In this document: positions 27,875-36,740 of the stretch, one piece after another
Position numbering within the stretch: position 1 is the stretch's first letter
Layout of the letters: each line of letters opens with the position of its first letter
Assembly: GCF_018024495.1 (NCBI RefSeq)
Contig: NZ_CP071696.1
Location: 1,550,001-1,614,000, forward strand
Reading direction: 5' to 3'
DNA length: 64,000 nucleotides
Origin: Agromyces archimandritae
Lineage (GTDB): Bacteria > Actinomycetota > Actinomycetes > Actinomycetales > Microbacteriaceae
The notes under the pieces: generated by a model
The model's database searches: none
What the model saw: the letters and a program-made list of their open reading frames with translations, nothing else
What the model was told of the DNA's origin: nothing
Program-made: the position numbers and the translations under genes

Positions 27875-28588
27875 TCAGGCGCCGTAGGCGCGGGCGATCG
27901 CGTCGGCGGCGGCGGTGAGGCGGGCGGCGATCTCGGCCTCGGGCGCGGGCAGCGACACGTGGATGACCGCGATGGATGCCGGCAGCTGCCCCGGAAGCGT
28001 CAGCGGCACCGCGACGGAGCGCAGCGACGACACGACCTCGTCGTGGCTGACGGCGTAGCCGCGGGCGCGCGCGGTGTCGATCTCCGCGCGCACGGCATCC
28101 GGAACCGAGTCCGGCCACGCCGCATCCGGCAGCGCCTGCAGGATGGCCTTGCCCGGCCCGCCGCGCGTGATCGGGTGCCGGTGCCCCGGCCGATACGAGA
28201 CGACCGCCATCGAGCGGCGGGGCGCCGCGCTGACGAGCGTAACCGCCTCTTCGGGGTCGGCGAGGACGGCGATGAGGCAGGTCATCCCGAGTTCGTCGGC
28301 GACCTCGTTGAGCTCGGGCAGCGCGATCTGCTGCAGATCGCGGGCGACGCCGGCGGCGAGCGCGGCCAGGCCGGTGCCGAGGGCGACGCGCCCGGCCGCG
28401 TCGCGGATGACGAGGCCGTGCGACTCGAGTGTGCGCAGCAGCCGATAGGCGACCGAGCGGTGCACGCCGAGTGCGACGGCGAGTTCGTCGATCGTGAGGT
28501 CGCGTTCCGAGGCGGCGAGGACTTCGAGGATGCGGATGCCGCGCGAGAGCGTCTGCGAGCCCGCGGTTCCCGCAGTGGATGCCGTCAT
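27875..28588 (-). CDS. IclR-family transcriptional regulator
   Basis: 237-residue regulator. The winged helix is N-terminal (about 12-75, 'LSRGIRILEVLAASERDLTIDELAVALGVHRSVAYRLL'). The IclR effector domain follows (85-237), with 'GRVALGTGLAALAAGVARDLQQIALPELNEVADELGM'. IclR proteins bind small aromatic or organic acids and often control aromatic catabolism. The gene is convergent with mobA, and the same 15-bp operator lies before both genes, so mobA is the likely target together with autoregulation. The ATG follows GGAAGGGG. Confidence 0.88.
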   Translation of the reverse strand: MTASTAGTAGSQTLSRGIRILEVLAASERDLTIDELAVALGVHRSVAYRLLRTLESHGLVIRDAAGRVALGTGLAALAAGVARDLQQIALPELNEVADELGMTCLIAVLADPEEAVTLVSAAPRRSMAVVSYRPGHRHPITRGGPGKAILQALPDAAWPDSVPDAVRAEIDTARARGYAVSHDEVVSSLRSVAVPLTLPGQLPASIAVIHVSLPAPEAEIAARLTAAADAIARAYGA

Positions 28589-28608
28589 GCCGCCCCTTCC
28601 CTTGCGCG

Positions 28609-28623
28609 TTCGATACTAGGACA
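28609..28623. promoter_or_regulatory. probable IclR-family operator upstream of the iclR-type gene
   Basis: GTTCGATACTAGGAC, 20 bases upstream of the start codon on the coding (minus) side. It matches the reverse complement of the mobA operator at 13 of 15 positions. Confidence 0.55.
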
Positions 28624-28727
28624 CTCCGATCGCTATCCGCACACGCCGGTGCACCGGCATCCACCCGCCCGACGGCCTCGCGCCGCCCTCTGGCCCCCGC
28701 CCGCCCCACCCGCGTAGCGTAGAGCCC

Positions 28728-30872
28728 GTGCCAACACCGCCTGCGACCGCGAAGAAGCCCACCGAACGCATCCACCACGGCGACGTCTTCGTCGACGACT
28801 ACGAGTGGCTCCGCGAGAAGGATGACCCCGAGGTGCTCGCGCATCTGCATGAGGAGAACGCGTACACGCAGGCGAAGACGGAGCATCTGGCGGTGCTGCG
28901 GGAGCAGATCTTCGAGGAGATCAAGGCGCGCACGAAGGAGACGGACCTGTCCGTGCCGTCGCGGGAGGGCGAGTGGTGGTATTACACGCGCACCGTGGAG
29001 GGGCTGCAGTACGGCATCCACTGCCGCGTGCCGGCCGGCGGCCCGGATGAGTGGGAGCCGCCCGCCCTGCCCGAGGACGGTTCGGCGCTGCCGGGCGAGC
29101 AGGTCCTGCTCGACGACAATGCCGAGGCGGAGGGGCACGAGTTCTATTCGCTCGGCAGCTTCGACATCAGCGACGACGGCACGATGCTGCTGTACGCGGT
29201 CGACACGGCCGGCGACGAGCGGTACACGATCCGTCTGCGCGCCGTCGACGGCTCGGGGCGCGAGTTCGCCGACGAGATCCCGGGCACGGCGGGCGGCGCG
29301 TTCTTCGCCCCCGGCGGGCGGTACCTGTTCTATTCGACGGTGGATGACTCGTGGCGACCCGACACGGTGTGGCGGCACGAGGTGGGTGCGGATCCGGCCG
29401 GCGACACGGTCGTCTTCCACGAACCCGACGAGCATTTCTGGCTGGGCGCGGGCCTGACCCGCAGCCGCCGTTACCTGCTCATCGAGGCCGGCTCGAGCAT
29501 CACGAGCGAGACCCGCATCCTGGACGCCGCCGATCCCACGGGGCAGTTCCGCGTCGTCTGGCCGCGGGAGGAGGGCGTCGAGTACGACGTCGAGCATCTC
29601 GTCACCGCCGACGGGCACGACCGTCTGCTGATCGTGCACAACGGCGGCGGGGCGGTCAACTTCGAGCTGGTGAGCGTCGACGCCGACGACCCGCAGGGGG
29701 CGCGGCGGGTCGTGATCCCGCATTCGCCGATGATCCGCCTCGAGGGGGTGGATGCGTTCGCCGGCTTCGTCGCCGTCCAGTACCGTCGCGAGGGCCTGCC
29801 GCGCGTCGCGGTCGCCGCGCTGCCCGCGGCCGGTGCGGTCGTCGAGGGCCGCCGCCTGGACGACACCCCGCACGAGCTCCGCTTCGACGAGGAGCTCGTC
29901 GCGGTAGGCCTGGCCGGCAACCCGGCCTGGGAGCAGCCGTCGCTCCGCCTCTCCTACATGAGCTTCGTCACGCCGCCGACCGTGTACGACTACCTGGTCG
30001 CCACCGGCGAGCTGCGCCTGCGGAAGCGTCGCGAGGTGCTCGGCGGTTACGATCCCGCCGACTACGAGCAGCGGCGCGCATGGGCCACCGCCGACGACGG
30101 CGCCCGCATCCCGATCTCCCTCGTCTACCGCCGCGACCTCGTCACGCCCGGCACGCCGGCGCCGATGCTGCTCTACGGCTACGGCTCCTACGAGCACTCC
30201 CTCGACCCGCTGTTCAGCGCCGGGCATCTGTCGTTCCTCGACCGCGGCATGGTGTTCGCCGTCGCGCACGTCCGCGGCGGCGGCGAGATGGGCCGCCTCT
30301 GGTACGAGCACGGCAAGAAGCTCGACAAACGCAACACCTTCACCGACTTCATCGCCTGCGCCCGGCAGCTGATCGACGACGACTGGACGGCCCCGGACCG
30401 CCTCGTCGCCCAGGGTGGCAGCGCCGGAGGCCTGCTCATGGGGGCGGTGGCGAACATGGCGCCGGGCCTGTTCAGCGGCATCGTCGCGCAGGTGCCGTTC
30501 GTGGATGCGCTCACCTCGATCCTCGATCCGGAGCTGCCGCTCACGGTCATCGAGTGGGACGAGTGGGGCGACCCGCTGCACGACCCCGAGGTCTACGCCT
30601 ACATGAAGTCGTACACTCCGTACGAGAACGTGCACGAGACGACGTACCCGCCCATCCTCGCCGTCACCTCGCTGAACGACACCCGCGTCCTCTACGTCGA
30701 ACCGGCGAAGTGGGTCGCGAAGCTCCGCGAGGTCGGCGCCGACCCGCTGCTGAAGATCGAGATGAACGCCGGCCACGGCGGCGTCTCGGGGCGCTACTCG
30801 GCATGGCGCGAGGCCGCGTTCTCGATGGCGTGGGCGGTGGATGCCGCCGGCGCACGGCCCAGCGGCGAATAG
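28728..30872 (+). CDS. prolyl oligopeptidase family serine peptidase (oligopeptidase B type)
   Basis: 714-residue cytosolic peptidase that cuts short peptides, in the oligopeptidase B branch after basic residues. An N-terminal beta-propeller (about 70-400) caps a C-terminal alpha/beta hydrolase domain. The catalytic triad is visible: Ser565 in 'QGGSAGGLLMG', Asp651 in 'SLNDTRV' and His683 in 'NAGHGG'. 'YGYGSYEHSLDP' and 'HVRGGGEMGRLWYEHGKKL' are hallmark segments. Length is typical (690-730). GTG at 28728 lies seven bases after TAGCGT (28715-28720). A perfect hairpin follows 6 bases after the stop. Confidence 0.93.
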   Translation: MPTPPATAKKPTERIHHGDVFVDDYEWLREKDDPEVLAHLHEENAYTQAKTEHLAVLREQIFEEIKARTKETDLSVPSREGEWWYYTRTVEGLQYGIHCRVPAGGPDEWEPPALPEDGSALPGEQVLLDDNAEAEGHEFYSLGSFDISDDGTMLLYAVDTAGDERYTIRLRAVDGSGREFADEIPGTAGGAFFAPGGRYLFYSTVDDSWRPDTVWRHEVGADPAGDTVVFHEPDEHFWLGAGLTRSRRYLLIEAGSSITSETRILDAADPTGQFRVVWPREEGVEYDVEHLVTADGHDRLLIVHNGGGAVNFELVSVDADDPQGARRVVIPHSPMIRLEGVDAFAGFVAVQYRREGLPRVAVAALPAAGAVVEGRRLDDTPHELRFDEELVAVGLAGNPAWEQPSLRLSYMSFVTPPTVYDYLVATGELRLRKRREVLGGYDPADYEQRRAWATADDGARIPISLVYRRDLVTPGTPAPMLLYGYGSYEHSLDPLFSAGHLSFLDRGMVFAVAHVRGGGEMGRLWYEHGKKLDKRNTFTDFIACARQLIDDDWTAPDRLVAQGGSAGGLLMGAVANMAPGLFSGIVAQVPFVDALTSILDPELPLTVIEWDEWGDPLHDPEVYAYMKSYTPYENVHETTYPPILAVTSLNDTRVLYVEPAKWVAKLREVGADPLLKIEMNAGHGGVSGRYSAWREAAFSMAWAVDAAGARPSGE

Positions 30873-30878
30873 CGCGCC

Positions 30879-30919
30879 GGGTGTGGATGCCGGAGGGCGC
30901 TGCCCCGGCATCCACACCC
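30879..30919 (+). terminator. GTGTGGATGCC hairpin terminator
   Basis: Perfect 15-bp arms, GGGTGTGGATGCCGG (30879-30893) and CCGGCATCCACACCC (30905-30919), with an 11-base loop, starting 6 bases after the peptidase stop. Confidence 0.75.
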
Positions 30920-30974
30920 GCCTGCACGCCCCGCCGGCCCTCTGCGCGCGCCCGCCCCGCGCGCCCTTCCCGAC

Positions 30975-31034
30975 GTGAGTGGACAAGAATGCAGGGTGCG
31001 GGCGCTCCGCAACCCTGCATATGCGTCCACTCAC
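30975..31034. repeat. 60-bp long inverted repeat, single copy
   Basis: Outer arms GTGAGTGGAC and GTCCACTCAC, then a bulge, then inner arms AATGCAGGGT / ACCCTGCAT around a GCGGGCGCTCCGC hairpin. It is between convergent oligopeptidase and MFS genes and not related in sequence to the 89-bp family except for ATGCAGG in the arm. Confidence 0.8.
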
Positions 31035-31091
31035 CGGGCGACGCGGGCGGCGAACGCCATCGCGGGGCGCCGCCGGGTCACCCGGCGCCGG

Positions 31092-32414
31092 TCAGCTCGC
31101 GCGCGCCGTGAACGCCGCGACGAGCGCGACGCCGGCCATGATCGCGGTCATCGCCGCATAGCCGCCGACGCCGCCGGCGACGGCCGGGCCGATCGCGGGG
31201 GCGAGCGCCATCATGATCGTCACGGGCGCCGCGAAGACACCGTTGATCGCACCGTAGCTGCGGGTTCCCCACCGGTCGGCGACGGCGGAGGCCTGCACGA
31301 GGGTCTGCGCTCCGCGCACGGCACCGGCCAGCATCCCGATCGCGACGAGCAGCCACGGCGGCCCCGGCACGACCGCGAGGAGGCCGAGGCACACGGCGGT
31401 GACGACGGCGACGATCGCGAGCGGCATCCACGGGGCGACGCGTCGCGGCACGACGAGGAACAGCAACCGCCCGACGACCTGCCCGGCCCCGATGAGCCCG
31501 AGCGCGAGGGCGGCCAGCTCGAAGCCGAAGCCCTTCTCCATGTACAGCGGCACGGCCGCGAGCGTCGCACTGAACGATGCGGCGACGATGCCGAGCATCG
31601 TGATCTCGAGCATCCAGAACCGGCGGGTGCGAAGCACGGCGCGCACCGGGTCTGCGGGTTCGGGGGTGGATGCCGCGGCGCGCCGCTCCGGCCAGCGCCG
31701 CTCGAGCGAGAACCAGGTCACCGGCAGCGCGACGACGGCGAGGATTCCGGCGAGCACGAGGAACGTCGCCCGCCAGTCGAGGCCGCCGAGGAGCGCCGCG
31801 ACGATCGGCGCGAACACCGTCGAGGCGAGCCCGCCCGCGAGCGTCAGCACCGTCAGCGGCAGTTGCGTGCCCGCCCCGTGCCGGCGGATGACGACCGTGA
31901 ACACCGCCTGGTACAGCAGCGTCGACTGCGCGAGCCCGCACACGATCCACGCCGCGAGGAACACCCACAGGTTCGGCGCGAGCGCGACCCCGACGACGCC
32001 GGCGACGCCGAGCGCGGTGCCCGCCGTCATGACCGTGCGGGGGCCGCGCGCATCCAGCATCCGCCCCACCGGGATGCCGGCGATCGCCGACGCGACCAGC
32101 CCGGCCGAGAACGCCGACGTCACCGCGAGCACCGGCCAGCCCGTCTCGCGCGCCACCTCGGGCGCGGCGACGATCATCGCGTAATAGAGGATGCCCCACG
32201 CGACGACCTCGAGCAGCGACAGCGCCCCCAGCCGCACGGCGTCGCCGCGCGTGAGGCGCGTGCGCTTCGGGCGGGGTGCTGGTGCGCGAGGTGCGTCGGT
32301 GTCGGGTGTGGATGCCGCGGGCGCTGCGGCCGCGGGTGCCGCGGAATCCGGGACGGATGCTTGCCCTGCCGACACGCCCCCGCGCTGCGGGTCGGCGGGG
32401 TCGGGCTCGGGCAT
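31092..32414 (-). CDS. MFS transporter
   Basis: 440-residue major facilitator. About 55 residues of Pro/Ala-rich N-terminus precede 12 predicted helices; 'GIPVGRMLDARGPRTVMTAGTALG' is the motif A loop. It resembles oxalate/formate-antiport-like and CynX-like transporters, so a small organic anion is possible, but the substrate is unknown. ATG at 32414 is chosen because TAGCGT (32427 to 32422, minus) ends seven bases upstream; a longer frame starting at 32489 crosses the divergent promoter. It shares that 37-bp intergenic region with the DUF4180 gene. Confidence 0.82.
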   Translation of the reverse strand: MPEPDPADPQRGGVSAGQASVPDSAAPAAAAPAASTPDTDAPRAPAPRPKRTRLTRGDAVRLGALSLLEVVAWGILYYAMIVAAPEVARETGWPVLAVTSAFSAGLVASAIAGIPVGRMLDARGPRTVMTAGTALGVAGVVGVALAPNLWVFLAAWIVCGLAQSTLLYQAVFTVVIRRHGAGTQLPLTVLTLAGGLASTVFAPIVAALLGGLDWRATFLVLAGILAVVALPVTWFSLERRWPERRAAASTPEPADPVRAVLRTRRFWMLEITMLGIVAASFSATLAAVPLYMEKGFGFELAALALGLIGAGQVVGRLLFLVVPRRVAPWMPLAIVAVVTAVCLGLLAVVPGPPWLLVAIGMLAGAVRGAQTLVQASAVADRWGTRSYGAINGVFAAPVTIMMALAPAIGPAVAGGVGGYAAMTAIMAGVALVAAFTARAS

Positions 32415-32421
32415 CGCGTCC

Positions 32422-32445
32422 ACGCTACCCCTGCTCCCGTACGCT
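32422..32445. promoter_or_regulatory. back-to-back leaderless promoters
   Basis: Minus-strand TAGCGT (32427 to 32422) serves the MFS ATG at 32414; plus-strand TACGCT (32440-32445) serves the ATG at 32452. The two start codons are only 37 bases apart, leaving no room for ribosome sites. Confidence 0.6.
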
Positions 32446-32451
32446 CGATGC

Positions 32452-32820
32452 ATGAACGTCACCACTCGCCACGGCGCCACCGTGCTCACGCTCGCAGCCG
32501 ACGGGCCGGCGATCGACTCGGCCGGTCAGGCGAACGACCTCATCGGCGACGCCTGGTCGGCGACGGCCGACACCGTGGTCGTGCCGGCATCCCGCCTCGG
32601 CACAGCATTCTTCGACCTCTCGACCCGGGTCGCCGGCGAGATCACGCAGAAGCTCGTGAACTACCGCATCCGCTTCGTCGTCCTCGGCGATGTGACCGCC
32701 GAACGCGCCCGCAGTGACGCCTTCGACGCCTACGTGTGGGAATCGAACCGCGGCACCCAGATCTGGTTCCTCCCCGACACCGCCGCCCTCGACGCCCGCC
32801 TCGCCGCCGCCGCGCGCTGA
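32452..32820 (+). CDS. DUF4180 domain protein
   Basis: 122-residue protein made up of a single DUF4180 domain, function unknown. Typical features are 'AIDSAGQANDLIGDAWSATADTVVVPASRLGTAFFDLSTRVAGEITQK' and 'YVWESNRGTQIWFL' at the C-terminus. The pattern of an alternating beta/alpha domain resembles STAS-like anti-sigma antagonists, but that similarity is my inference. There is no signal peptide. The gene is leaderless with TACGCT six bases upstream. Confidence 0.8.
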   Translation: MNVTTRHGATVLTLAADGPAIDSAGQANDLIGDAWSATADTVVVPASRLGTAFFDLSTRVAGEITQKLVNYRIRFVVLGDVTAERARSDAFDAYVWESNRGTQIWFLPDTAALDARLAAAAR

Positions 32821-32861
32821 CCGCGCGCGCCGAACCTCCATCGGGAGGGCGCCGGCCGTTC

Positions 32862-32976
32862 GCCGGTCGAGTAGCGAGGCACGAGCGTATCGAGACCATC
32901 GGTTGGTCTCGATACGGCGCTGTCGCGCCTACTCGACCGGCGGTGGCGGCGCTGTCGCGCCTACTCGACCGGCGGT
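32862..32976. repeat. GGTCTCGATACGG family palindrome
   Basis: CGCCGGTCGAGTAGC...TATCGAGACC, a short centre, GGTCTCGATACGG...CTACTCGACCGGCG, followed by a second 'ctgtcgcgcctactcgaccggcgg'. It lies between convergent DUF4180 and mmsA. Confidence 0.88.
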
Positions 32977-33078
32977 GGCGGCGCGAGCGCCCGGGCGACA
33001 CCGCAGGGCGGGCGCGGCGCGCGGGCGCATCGGTGCCGGGGCGCACGAGCGGCGGCGCACCCCGGCATCCGCACCCGG

Positions 33079-34608
33079 TCAGTGGTGGGTCGGGAACCCG
33101 AGGTCGACCTGGGACTCGGTCGGTTCGGGCCAGCGGCTGGTGACGACCTTGCGGCGAGTGAAGAAGTTGAACGCCTCGGGGCCGTACATGTGGGTGTCGC
33201 CGAAGAGGGAGTCCTTCCAGCCGCCGAACGAGAACGCCCCGACGGGGACGGGGATCGGCACGTTCACGCCGACCATGCCGACCTCGATGTCGAACTCGAA
33301 GGAGCGGGCCGTCGCGCCGTCGCGGGTGAAGACGGCGACGCCGTTCGCGTACCGGTTGGCGTTGATGAGCTCGACGGCGTCTTCGTACGAGGGCACGCGC
33401 ACGACCGAGAGCACCGGGCCGAAGATCTCCTCGTCGTAGACGCGCATGCCGGGTTCGACGCGATCCAGCAGCGAAGGCCCGATGAAGAATCCGCCGCCGT
33501 CGAAGTGCTTCTCACGACCGTCGACGACGACGGTGGCGCCTTCGCCGGCGGCTCCGGCGACGTATCCGGTGACGCGTTCCAGGGCGGCGTCGGTGATGAG
33601 CGGGCCCATCTCGCTGGCCGGATCGGTGCCGTCGCCGATGACGAGGTCGGCCATCCGCGAGCCGATCTTCTCGATCACGGGGTCGGCGCTGTCGCCGACG
33701 GCGACGAGCACCGAGACGGCCATGCAGCGTTCCCCGGCCGACCCGAACGCGGCCGACACGGCGGCGTCGGCGGCGGCGTCGAGATCGGCGTCGGGCATGA
33801 CGACCATGTGGTTCTTCGCCCCGCCGAGAGCCTGGACGCGCTTGCCCTGCTCGGCGGCGCGCGTGTAGATGTACTTCGCGATCGGGGTGGATCCGACGAA
33901 CGAGACCGACTTGACCGTCGGGTGGTCGAGGATCGCGTCGACGGCGGTCTTGTCGCCGTGGACGACGTTCAGGATGCCGTCCGGCACACCCGCTTCGAGG
34001 AACGCCTCGGCAAGCCACACGGCGGCCGAGGGGTCGCGTTCCGAGGGCTTCAGGATGACGGCGTTCCCGGCGGCGATCGCCGTCGTCACCATCCACAGCG
34101 GCACCATCGCGGGGAAGTTGAACGGCGTGATGCAGGCGACCACGCCGAGCGGCTGGCGCACCTGGTGCACGTCGACGCCGCTGGAGACCTGCTCGGAGTA
34201 TTCGCCCTTCAGGTGGTGCATGAGGCCGGCGCAGAACTCGACGTTCTCCAGGCCGCGGGCGACCTCGCCGAGCGCGTCGTCGACGGTTTTGCCGTGCTCG
34301 GCGGTGATGATGCGGGCGAGCTCCTCCCGCCGCGACTGGATCACCTCGCGCAGGCGGAACATGATCTGCTGGCGCTTGACGAGCCCGGTCGCGCGCCAGG
34401 CGCGCTGCGCGGCCGCCGCGGACTGCACGGCGGCATCCACTCGGGCCGGGTCGGCGAGCACGACCTCGCCGGACTGCTGCCCGGTCGCGGGGTTGAAGAC
34501 GGGCGCGCGGCGTTCGCCGGCGTCGACGCGTGAACCGCCGATGACGTGCGGGATGACGGTGAGGCCTGCGGCGGCTTGCTCGGCCGGGGCGGTGGCGGTA
34601 TCGGTCAT
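33079..34608 (-). CDS. mmsA: CoA-acylating methylmalonate-semialdehyde dehydrogenase
   Basis: 509-residue aldehyde dehydrogenase that converts (methyl)malonate semialdehyde plus CoA and NAD to propionyl-CoA or acetyl-CoA and CO2, the last step of valine (and inositol) breakdown. 'ITPFNFPAMVPLWM' and 'LKPSERDPSA' bind NAD. The nucleophile is Cys295 in 'FGSAGERCMAV', where the CoA-dependent type has this pattern rather than 'GQxC'. 'GGWKDSLFGDTHMYGPEAFNFFTRRKVVTSRW' is the family C-terminus. A ribosome site AAAGGA precedes the ATG. It lies 37 bases after mmsB, in one operon. Confidence 0.94.
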   Translation of the reverse strand: MTDTATAPAEQAAAGLTVIPHVIGGSRVDAGERRAPVFNPATGQQSGEVVLADPARVDAAVQSAAAAQRAWRATGLVKRQQIMFRLREVIQSRREELARIITAEHGKTVDDALGEVARGLENVEFCAGLMHHLKGEYSEQVSSGVDVHQVRQPLGVVACITPFNFPAMVPLWMVTTAIAAGNAVILKPSERDPSAAVWLAEAFLEAGVPDGILNVVHGDKTAVDAILDHPTVKSVSFVGSTPIAKYIYTRAAEQGKRVQALGGAKNHMVVMPDADLDAAADAAVSAAFGSAGERCMAVSVLVAVGDSADPVIEKIGSRMADLVIGDGTDPASEMGPLITDAALERVTGYVAGAAGEGATVVVDGREKHFDGGGFFIGPSLLDRVEPGMRVYDEEIFGPVLSVVRVPSYEDAVELINANRYANGVAVFTRDGATARSFEFDIEVGMVGVNVPIPVPVGAFSFGGWKDSLFGDTHMYGPEAFNFFTRRKVVTSRWPEPTESQVDLGFPTHH

Positions 34609-34645
34609 GATGGTCCTTTCTCGGGTGCGGATGCCGGCGCGCGCG

Positions 34646-35581
34646 TCACTCGGCGGTCGCGGGGGCCGGGTCGGGCTCGAAGCCGGCGACGGTGCCGTCG
34701 GCGCTCGCGTACTTCACGATGAGCGAACAGTCCTTGCCGCCGTAGCCCTCTTCGATGAGCTGCTCGAACTGGTCGAGGGCGAGGTGGGCGGCCGGCAGGT
34801 GCAGGCCGGCGCCGTCGCCTGCGGCGAGCGCGAGCGAGACGTCCTTCTGCGCGAGCAGGGTCGAGAAGGTGGCGTCGAAGTCGTGGTTCGCGGCCGAGGA
34901 GTCGACGATCCCGGGCACGGGGTACCAGGTGCGCATGGCCCACGAGTCGCCGGAGGAGACGCGGGCGATGTCCCAGAACGTCTTCGCGTCGAGGCCCATG
35001 GATGCGGCCAGTTGCGAGCCTTCGGAGGCGGCGAGCAGCGAGATGAACAGCATCATGTTGTTCGCGAGTTTGGCGGCGATGCCCATGGTGGGGCCGCCGA
35101 CCGCGAAGATGTTGCCGGCCATGGGCTCGACGTAGCCGCGGGCTTCGGCGACGTCGGCGTCGGCGCCGCCGAGCATGAAGGTGAGGGTGCCGGCGGCGGC
35201 GCCCGAGATCCCGCCGGAGACGGGGGCGTCGACGAAGCGGAAGCCGAGTTCGGCCGAGTGCTCGTGGCAGTACCTGGAGGTTTCGACGTCGACCGTCGAG
35301 CAGTCCATGAGCAGGGCGGTCTTGGGCGCGTTGGCCCAGACGCCGCCGTCGCCTTCGAACACCTGGCGCACGTGGGCGCCCTTGGGCAGGCTCGTGAAGA
35401 CGGCGTCGGCGTCGGCGACGGCGTCGGCGGTGGATGCCGCGATCCGCACCCCATGCGCCTCCGCGGCCGCCTTGGCGCCCTCGTCGAGGTCGTACCCGAC
35501 GACCTCGTGGCCGGCGCCCACCAGGTTCGCGGTCATCGGGCCGCCCATGTTGCCCAGCCCGATCCATGCGATCTTCGCCAT
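34646..35581 (-). CDS. mmsB: 3-hydroxyisobutyrate dehydrogenase
   Basis: 311-residue beta-hydroxyacid dehydrogenase that oxidises 3-hydroxyisobutyrate to methylmalonate semialdehyde, feeding the MmsA step. The Rossmann start 'IAWIGLGNMGGPMTANLVGAGHEVVGYD' is followed by 'FVDAPVSGGISGAAAGTLTFMLGG' (substrate loop) and 'AAKLANNMMLFISLLAASEG' with the catalytic Lys. The last 15 residues form an acidic tail. The ATG has a strong GAGGAGG site. It is first in the mmsB-mmsA operon and divergent from a LysR gene. Confidence 0.93.
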   Translation of the reverse strand: MAKIAWIGLGNMGGPMTANLVGAGHEVVGYDLDEGAKAAAEAHGVRIAASTADAVADADAVFTSLPKGAHVRQVFEGDGGVWANAPKTALLMDCSTVDVETSRYCHEHSAELGFRFVDAPVSGGISGAAAGTLTFMLGGADADVAEARGYVEPMAGNIFAVGGPTMGIAAKLANNMMLFISLLAASEGSQLAASMGLDAKTFWDIARVSSGDSWAMRTWYPVPGIVDSSAANHDFDATFSTLLAQKDVSLALAAGDGAGLHLPAAHLALDQFEQLIEEGYGGKDCSLIVKYASADGTVAGFEPDPAPATAE

Positions 35582-35744
35582 CGTGTCCTCCTCGACGTCT
35601 TCGGCGTGAAGTGCGAGCCGCGACCCGCGGCGGGCCGTGCCCGCGTGCGGTGCGGGCGGTGCGTGCTCGCGGCGCCAGGGGCGCCGTTCCCCTCACGATA
35701 CGTTCGCGACGCATGATCGCTCAATGCACATTCGTCCGGGAATC

Positions 35745-35771
35745 TTGCACCGCGGCCGTGCATTCATGCAC
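35745..35771. promoter_or_regulatory. overlapping palindromes in the mmsB / lysR divergent region
   Basis: GTGCATTCATGCAC (35758-35771) is a perfect palindrome and overlaps TTGCAC-N7-GTGCAT (35745-35763). Another TGCACATTCG lies at 35726-35735. Such clustered symmetric sites are expected for a LysR-type regulator acting on both directions. The distal copy is next to the lysR start. Confidence 0.5.
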
Positions 35772-35780
35772 GATGGTGCC

Positions 35781-36653
35781 GTGCCCTCACGCGACCCGAA
35801 CCCGGAATGGCTCATGACCTTCCTCGCTGTCGCGCGCCTCGGCAAGTACACCGCGGCCGCGCAGGTGCTCGGCGTCAACCATTCGACGGTCTCGCGCCGC
35901 ATCGCCGCCCTCGAGGACGCGATGGGCGGCCACGTCCTCACCCGCACCGCCGCCGGCTGGGAGGCGACGCTGCTCGGGCAGCGCGCCCTCGCCGTCGCCG
36001 AACGCATCGAGACCGATCTGGCCGGCCTCGTCACCGACGACGACACCGGTCTGGGGGGTCTCGTGCGCATCGCCGCACCCGACGCGTTCACCGCCCTGCA
36101 CCTGGTGCCGGCGATCGCCCCGTTGCAGGAAACGCATCCGGGTCTCGCGTTCGAACTCATCAGCGCGACCCAGCGCGTTCGCCAGCACCGATCCGGGGTC
36201 GACATCGAGATCGCCGTCGGTCGCCCGCACGTGCGCAAGGCCCTCGCGACCCCGCTGCTGGAGTACATGCTCGCACTGTATGCCGCCCCGGAGTACCTCG
36301 AACGGCATGGCGCACCGGCATCCATCGCCGGCCTCGCCCACCACCGCGTCGCCTACTACATCGACTCGGCCCTGCAGGTCGACGAGCTCGACGCCGCCGG
36401 CGCGCGCCTGCCCGAACCGGCCCCGAGCATCCGCTCGACCTCGGTCTTCGCCCACCTCGCCGCCGCGCAGGCCGGCGCCGGCATCGGGCTGCTGCCCGAC
36501 TTCCTCGCCGCAGCCGATCCACGCCTCGTGCGCGTGCTGCCCGACGAGTACGAGCACACCCTCGCCTACTGGGCCGTCACCCGCGAGGAGGCGCTGCGGA
36601 ACCCCGCGGTCGCCGCCGCGTTCCGCGCCATCGTGGAGCACCGGCCGGCGTAG
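35781..36653 (+). CDS. LysR-family transcriptional regulator
   Basis: 290-residue LTTR. The N-terminal winged helix (about 7-66, 'WLMTFLAVARLGKYTAAAQVLGVNHSTVSRRIAALED') is followed by the LysR substrate-binding domain from about 92 ('GLVRIAAPDAFTALHLVPAIAPLQETHPGLAFELIS'). Its position, divergent from mmsBA with shared palindromes, suggests it senses a valine-pathway intermediate and controls that operon; this is inference. GTG at 35781 lies six bases after CACGAT, so a leaderless start is plausible. It is convergent with the vapBC operon across a repeat-filled 1.2 kb. Confidence 0.85.
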   Translation: MPSRDPNPEWLMTFLAVARLGKYTAAAQVLGVNHSTVSRRIAALEDAMGGHVLTRTAAGWEATLLGQRALAVAERIETDLAGLVTDDDTGLGGLVRIAAPDAFTALHLVPAIAPLQETHPGLAFELISATQRVRQHRSGVDIEIAVGRPHVRKALATPLLEYMLALYAAPEYLERHGAPASIAGLAHHRVAYYIDSALQVDELDAAGARLPEPAPSIRSTSVFAHLAAAQAGAGIGLLPDFLAAADPRLVRVLPDEYEHTLAYWAVTREEALRNPAVAAAFRAIVEHRPA

Positions 36654-36740
36654 GCGGCGCGGGGGCGCTGGGCGCGCGCGACGCGGCCACGCGCTGCGCA
36701 CCGACCGGGCCGGGCACACGCGCTGCGCGCGCCCGTCACC

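Noticed and set aside
32415..32489. Longer start for the MFS gene at 32489
   Set aside because: It would run through the DUF4180 start and both promoter elements, while ATG 32414 has a -10 at the standard distance.
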